Shown here: positions 58,229 through 64,000 of the stretch, one piece after another
Position numbering within the stretch: position 1 is the stretch's first letter
How the letters are laid out: each line of letters starts with the position of its first letter
Assembly (NCBI GenBank): GCA_030272155.1
Contig: CP126204.1
Coordinates: 1,603,501 to 1,667,500 of the forward strand
From: Tetradesmus obliquus
Lineage: Eukaryota; Chlorophyta; Chlorophyceae; Sphaeropleales; Scenedesmaceae
Length of the DNA: 64,000 nucleotides
Direction of reading: 5' to 3'
The notes under the pieces: model-generated
Told to the model about the DNA's origin: nothing
The model's database searches: none
What the model saw: the letters and a program-made list of their open reading frames with translations, nothing else
Made by a program: the position numbers and the translations under genes

Positions 58229-58655
58229 TCTCCTGAGCATGGTGGTGACCTGACTCCTCAGCATGGCGGTGACGTTGCTCCTCAGCATGGTGGTGATGTG
58301 GCTCATCAGCATGGTGGTGACGTAACTGCTCAACACAATGGTGATCACGTTACGTCATGATGTGACTCATCAGCATGATGGTGAAACAACTCCTCAGCAT
58401 GGTGGTGACATAACTCCTCACCATGGTGGTGATGTGGCTCATCAGCATGGTGTGGTGATCACCATCATCATGTTACCATTTAAGGCATAGCAACGTCGCC
58501 ATCATGGTGTGGTGATGTGACTCATAAGCATGGTGGTGACATGACATAACTCCTCAGCATGGTGGTGACGCAACTGCTCAGCATGGTGGTGAAGGAACTC
58601 CTCAGCACGGTGGTGACGTAATTCCTCAACATGGTGGTGACATTATTCCTTAGCA
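58229..58655. repeat. Imperfect minisatellite (CTCAGCATGGTGGTGACG type)
   Basis: About 16 diverged copies of a 24-27-bp unit with core CTCCTCAGCATGGTGGTGA. Variants CTCATCAGC and CTGCTCAGC alternate, and ATCACC/GGTGAT inverted motifs occur inside. Confidence 0.85.
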
Positions 58656-59676
58656 TAAGACGCCAAATAAGCATTGGATGCTTGTGTCGCAAGCAATGTT
58701 TCAGGTAACATACAACCCCTTATCAACTCACAAACTCATGCAACAAAACAACAGACTAATTGTCAGCTGACATGCTGGCATGATCACAATTGTAATAGGC
58801 GCGGACACATGATCGATCAAGAATCTGTGCAATCACCCACGCGTAGCATCTGTGCATTTATCACACAAAGCCAACGCCGTCGCATATTGTTGCCCAGCGG
58901 TGCTGCTTATACAACATCAAACAGTGCGCCTTTCACAACACGACTCATACACAGCTACTGCATTGAGCGCACTGGCTGCCACGCGCTCGGTGACAGACAC
59001 CACAACATCCGCAAAACATCCACGATACACCAGGACAGCTACAAAGGCGCGTCATATGTAGCAGTATCATTGGCTGGCGGCTCATCTTCACATGGCCCAA
59101 GAGCTGGCCAGCATCTGTTGAGACGGGCAAATCTTGCCAGCAAGCCTGGCAAACCTGGCAAAAAGGCTAGCGTACGTTCTGGCAGGCAAATCTCGGCAGG
59201 TACGCAACTGCAACTGGGATGCTTGGCTCTTGTTTGCTGTCAGCAAGCACTTACCCTCAAGAGGCTCAGCAACCGTGCATGGCATGCAGCTGGGGCGCCG
59301 CATGCCCTTGTCACCCTGAAAGAACTGCATACAGCCAGGGGAAAAGAGGGAGACAGCACACGTTTACACATGTTGCAACACCTGCATCGTTTGAATGGTC
59401 ACTCAAATGCAGCACATCATGGCCCATGACAAGCAAGGGGCGGCACAGTTTGTAGACCTGCTCACAGTGGCCAGCAACATGTACCAACACACCTGAAAGT
59501 TGCCCTTGTGCTAAGTCATGACTGCGGATGTACCTGAAAACTGCTTATCAAGTGCACATAGTATAGCATAGTATCCAATGCAGATACATGATGTAGTAGC
59601 ACCCAGCTATTGCGGCTGGCAGCTGACCTAGTCAGAATCCTGGAAGCACAATTGTGCTTGCAAGCACACCACTCAC
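58656..59676. other. 3' flank of gene F, last exons not identified
   Basis: A 251-codon plus-strand frame (58674-59429) lacks any recognisable feature. The terminal exon of the minus-strand gene F should lie here, but no module-like sequence was found. Confidence 0.35.
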
Positions 59677-62600
59677 CCTGAGTGCAGCTGCCAGTTGCAA
59701 CATCCCATCGACCCTGCAAGTCACACGTTGCGGTGATGCTGGCTGAGCTGCCATTATCGCAAGCTGTGGACGAGCAGGCGTTGCCGCGCGTTGTGGAGCC
59801 ACAGTCAGTGCCCCATTTGGCGCTGTCCAGGCCTCCCCCCGGGACATCTGGTGCGTCGATGCAGGTGCCCGCACTGCCTGCAACACGCAGTGGCAGCCAC
59901 ACTTGAGATGTGCCACTCATGGAGTGTGCAGTGCGTAATGTGTTTGAGCGGGGTTTGGCGTGTGCAGCTAGACGTAATGCGCGCACACCACGGCCAAGAG
60001 ACGAAGTAACATCTTGTACACACGACTCAGAGCAACACAGCGACAGATGCGGGGTTTGGCAGCATGCAACTGCTTCTGCCAAACAAACTTGCCTCACCAC
60101 CAAACTATTCCATCGCCCCCCACTAACTGCACAGCCAAGGCCACTTGCCGCACAAGCACCTCACTTACTAGGACTGCAAGTGTTGGACGTGACTTGCCAG
60201 ATGCCTGCTGCAAGGCAGGTGGCGGTGATGCTGCCTGCGTTGCCAGCAGAGCAGGAGCTGGTGGAAGTGCAACTGCTGCCACGCGCGGTGGTGCCACAGG
60301 CAGTGTTCCATGCAGAGCTGTCCAAGAGGGGAAATACAACGTCAATGACGCAGGTGTCTGCAGAAGCAGGCGGTGTGCAGTTGTCGCAGCGTGTCAGATG
60401 TGCTACTTGTGAGGTGCAGTGTGCATGCCATGCTTGCGCGGGGTAGCGGCGAAGGCATACGCTGAAGCAAGCGCTGCAGGCCGCACAGGAACAACGTGAC
60501 CTGCCCTCGGCTGTGCATACCATGACTTGCCCTTGGCTGTGCATATGACTGAAGCAAGGCAGAAGTGCGAACTTGAACATCAATGCATAGGCCCACACAC
60601 ATGCGGTGCGGCTGCGCACAGCGCACACGTCCCTGTGCTGAAAAGGCATCAATACCATACCACAGGTAGCTGAGCCTGCATGCTAAATGTGGTGCAGTCA
60701 GCTATGCAAATCATCTCGGTTGTGCACGCGCTGCTGCACCTAGATCATTGTAAGGGTCGAGCACCTCTCGCAATGAGTGCACGCCACGGCACCAGAATCA
60801 GAGGCACATCAAAGTTTGCTTGACTGCTCTTGCTGCCGCCGCCTAGAGTGATTCGTCAATGCTGCGCTGCTGCTGCATCAAGCCCCATGACCACCAGACG
60901 TGTTTACAAGCAAGTCAGAGCAACAAAGCGACAGATGCGGGGTTTGGCAGCATGCAGCTGCTACTGCCATGAAAATTTGCCTCACCACCGAACTACTCAT
61001 TGCCCCCCACTAACTGCACAGCCAAGGCCACTTGCCGCACAAGCGCCTCACTTACTAGGACAAGTGTTGGACGTGACTTGCCAGGTGCCTGCTGCAGTGC
61101 AGGTGGCGGTGACGCTGCCTGTGCTGCCAGTATCGCAGGAGTTGGTGGAAGTGCAGGCGCTGCCACGCGCGGTGGTGCCACAGGCAGTGTTCCATAAAGA
61201 GCTGTCCACGAGGGCAACGTTCAGGGCAGTGGTGCACGTGTCTGCAGCAGCAGGCGGTGTGCAGTTGTCGCAGCGTGTCAGATGTGCTACTTGTGAGGTG
61301 CGGTGTGCATGCCATGCTTGCGCGGGGTAGCTGCAAAGGCATAGGCTTAAACAAGCGCTACATGCCGCACATGAACAACGTGACCTGCCCTCGGCTGTGC
61401 ATACCATGACTTGCCCTTGGCTGTGCATATGACTGAAGCAAGGCAGATACCAAACAGTAACTGTCATGCACGAGCCCAAACCCATGTGATGCGGCTGCGC
61501 ACAGTGCACACGTCCCTGTGCTGCCAAGGCATCAACACCAAACTACTGGTACCTGAGCCTGCGTGCTAAATGTGGTGCATGCAAGCTAGGCGAATCATCT
61601 CGGTTGTGCACGCACTGCTGCACCTAGATCATTGTAAGGGTCGAGCACCTCTCGCAATGAGTGCACGCCACGGCACCAGAATCAGAGGCACATCAAAGTT
61701 TGCTTGACTGCTCTTGCTGCCGCCGCCTAGAGTGATTCGTCAATGCTGAGCTGCTGCTGCATCAAGCCCCATGGCCACCAGACGTGTTTACAAGCAAGTC
61801 AGAGCAACAAAGCGACAGATGCGGGGTTTGGCAGCATGCAGCTGCTACTGCCAAAGAAACTTGCCTCACCACCGAACTACTCACTTCCCCCCACTAACTG
61901 CACAGCCAAGGCCACTTGCCGCACAAGCGCCTCACTTACTAGGACAAGTGTTGGACGTGACTTGCCAGGTGCCTGCTGCAGTGCAGGTGGCGGTGACGCT
62001 GCCTGCAGTGCCAGCAGAGCAGGAGCTGGTGGAAGTGCAGCTGCTGCCACCCGCGGTGGTGCCACAGGCAGTGTTCCATAAAGAGCTGTCCACGAGGGCA
62101 ACGTTCAGGGCAGTGGTGCACCTGTCTGCAGCAGCAGGCGGTGTGCAGTTGTTGCAGCATGTCAGATGTGCTACTTGTGAGGTGCGGTGTGCATGCCATG
62201 CTTGCGCGGGGTAGCTGCAAAGGCACAGGCTTAAACAAGCGCTACATGCCGCACATGAACAACGTGACCTGCCCTTGGCTGGGCATACCATGACTTGCCC
62301 TTGGCTGTGCATATGACTGAAGCAAGACAGAAGTGCGAACTTGAACATCAATGCATAGGCCCACACACATGCGGTGCGGCTGCGCACAGCGCACACGTCC
62401 CTGTGCTGAAAAGGCATCAATACCATACCACAGGTAGCTGAGCCTGCGTGCTAAATGTGGTGCATGCAGCTAGGCGAATCATCTCGGTTGTGCACGCACT
62501 GCTGCACCTAGATCATTGTAAGGGTCGAGCACCTCTCGCAATGAGTGCACGCCACGGCACCAGAATCAGAGGCACATCAAAGTTTGCTTGACTGCTCTTG

Positions 62601-63897
62601 CTGCCGTCGCCTAGAGTGATTCGTCAATGCTGCGCTGCTGCTGCATCAAGCCACATGACCACCAGACGTGTCTACAAGCAAGTCAGAGCAACAAAGCGCC
62701 AGATGCAGACTGTGGCACCATGCAGCTGCTACTGCCAAACAAACTTGCCTCACCACCAAACTATTCCATCGCCCCCCACTAACTGCACAGCCAAGGCCAC
62801 TTGCCGCACAAGCACCTCACTTACTAGGACTGCAAGTGTTGGACGTGACTTGCCAGATGCCTGCTGCAAGGCAGGTGGCGGTGATGCTGCCTGCGTTGCC
62901 AGCAGAGCAGGAGCTGGTGGAAGTGCAACTGCTGCCACGCGCGGTGGTGCCACAGGCAGTGTTCCATGCAGAGCTGTCCAAGAGGGGAAATACAACGTCA
63001 ATGACGCAGGTGTCTGCAGAAGCAGGCGGTGTGCAGTTGTCGCAGCGTGTCAGATGTGCTACTTGTGAGGTGCAGTGTGCATGCCATGCTTGCGCGGGGT
63101 AGCGGCGAAGGCATACGCTGAAGCAAGCGCTGCAGGCCGCACAGGAACAACGTGACCTGCCCTCGGCTGTGCATACCATGACTTGCCCTTGGCTGTGCAT
63201 ATGACTGAAGCAAGGCAGAAGTGCGAACTTGAACATCAACGCATAGGCCCACACACATGCGGTGCGGCTGCGCACAGCGCACACGTCCCTGTGCTGAAAA
63301 GGCATCAATACCATACCACAGGTAGCTGAGCCTGCATGCTAAATGTGGTGCAGTCAGCTATGCAAATCATCTCGGTTGTGCACGCGCTGCTGCACCTAGA
63401 TCATTGTAAGGGTCGAGCACCTCTCGCAATGAGTGCACGCCACGGCACCAGAATCAGAGGCACATCAAAGTTTGCTTGACTGCTCTTGCTGCCGCCGCCT
63501 AGAGTGATTCGTCAATGCTGAGCTGCTGCTGCATCAAGCCCCATGACCACCAGACGTGTTTACAAGCAAGTCAGAGCAACAAAGCGACGGATGCGGGGTT
63601 TGGCAGCATGCAGCTGCTACTGCCAAAGAAACTTGCCTCACCACCGAACTACTCACTTCCCCCCACTAACTGCACAGCCAAGGCCACTTGCCGCACAAGC
63701 GCCTCACTTACTAGGACAAGTGTTGGACGTGACTTGCCAGGTGCCTGCTGCAGTGCAGGTGGCGGTGACGCTGCCTGTGCTGCCAGTATCGCAGGAGTTG
63801 ATGGAAGTGCAGGCGCTGCCACGCGCGGTGGTGCCACAGGCAGTGTTCCATAAAGAGCTGTCCACGAGGGCAACGTTCAGGGCAGTGGTGCACCTGT
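59677..63897 (-). CDS. Gene F: tandem array of six-cysteine module exons (partial)
   Basis: Minus-strand gene entering from beyond the right edge. Six module exons are visible: 63897-63712, 63013-62825, 62125-61940, 61241-61056, 60357-60169 and 59877-59677. Each starts after CTGCAG or TTGCAG, ends before GTAAGT or GTGAGT, and is phase 1-1, so any number can be joined without losing frame. Each codes one module of 62-67 residues, for example N-T-C...SSAWNTACGTTARGSSC...SITATC...GIWQVTSNTC, the same module as in genes A, B and C. Introns between the repeated units are 698-699 nt, and the last intron is 291 nt. The start, signal peptide and terminal exon are not in view. The product is likely secreted (inference from the family). 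Confidence 0.75.
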
Positions 63898-64000
63898 CTG
63901 CAGCAGCAGGCGGTGTGCAGTTGTTGCAGCATGTCAGATGTGCTACTTGTGAGGTGCGGTGTGCATGCCATGCTTGCGCGGGGTAGCTGCAAAGGCACAG
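60040..64000 (-). repeat. ~885-bp tandem exon-intron repeat with 2,656-bp higher-order unit
   Basis: Exon-plus-intron units recur at 882-894-bp spacing. Units 1 and 4 (and units 2 and 5) are exactly 2,656 bp apart. Units 1 and 4 encode identical peptides over 165 codons. The array continues past the window. Confidence 0.9.

Noticed and set aside
58674-59429. 251-codon plus-strand ORF
   Set aside because: No motif, no sign of coding composition, and it lies opposite gene F's 3' flank; likely a chance frame.

Overview
The window looks like nuclear DNA of a green alga, most likely a chlorophycean (Scenedesmus- or Chlamydomonas-like). The evidence is many short GT-AG introns, extreme (CTG)n/(CAG)n density, a long MYND-finger protein with polyglutamine runs, a Ty1/copia element primed like Volvox Osser, a LINE fragment with an R2/Dualen-like C-terminus, and TGTAA motifs downstream of some genes. 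The class is an inference; nothing in the sequence names the species.

Layout. 1-7972: a 4,310-bp unit in direct tandem (the second copy is truncated). Each copy holds a two-exon DD38E Tc1/mariner-like transposase on the minus strand. The transposase intron is covered on the opposite strand by an ORF with a PD-(D/E)XK-like nuclease signature. 7976-8110: a 25-bp minisatellite. 10.1-27.0 kb: two tandem paralogues (A and B) of a secreted, cysteine-rich, multi-exon protein. 27.8-33.0 kb: a candidate 5.2-kb element bounded by a perfect 15-bp inverted repeat; it holds a LINE C-terminal ORF and a 474-bp sequence present twice. 36.9-41.9 kb: a third paralogue (C), whose eight exons close in frame to 771 codons plus stop. 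44.0-48.3 kb (minus): a MYND-finger protein gene carrying one stop and one frame break. 49.2-50.7 kb (minus): an unidentified gene followed by decayed copies of its own last coding segment. 51.56-57.41 kb: a complete, very young Ty1/copia retrotransposon. 58.2-58.7 kb: a minisatellite. 59.7-64.0 kb (minus): gene F, made of near-identical one-exon-per-module units about 885 bp long, organised as a 2,656-bp three-unit higher-order repeat that runs off the window.

The main theme is a family (A, B, C, F) built from a six-cysteine module of about 60 residues: conserved Trp, then C-G-x-T, further cysteines, G-x-I-x-A-x-C, G-x-W, and a final Gly-x-Cys. I do not recognise it as a named domain, although it recalls sushi/CCP repeats. 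A-C also start with a signal peptide and three TNFR/ephrin-receptor-like cysteine-rich exons. Exons are symmetric (phase 1-1), or occur as 1-0/0-1 pairs, and the paralogues differ by frame-neutral sets of exons. A is a pseudogene (two stops and a 1-bp deletion), B has a 31-bp frameshifting insertion, and C is intact. F shows the module exon being amplified tandemly.

Three further points stand out. One is a minimal two-hairpin retroposon with an (ACTC)n tail, found twice with independent target-site duplications. The second is the antisense nuclease-like ORF filling the transposase intron. The third is the repeated placement of CTG tracts just before acceptors and CAG tracts just after one donor in the A/B/C genes.
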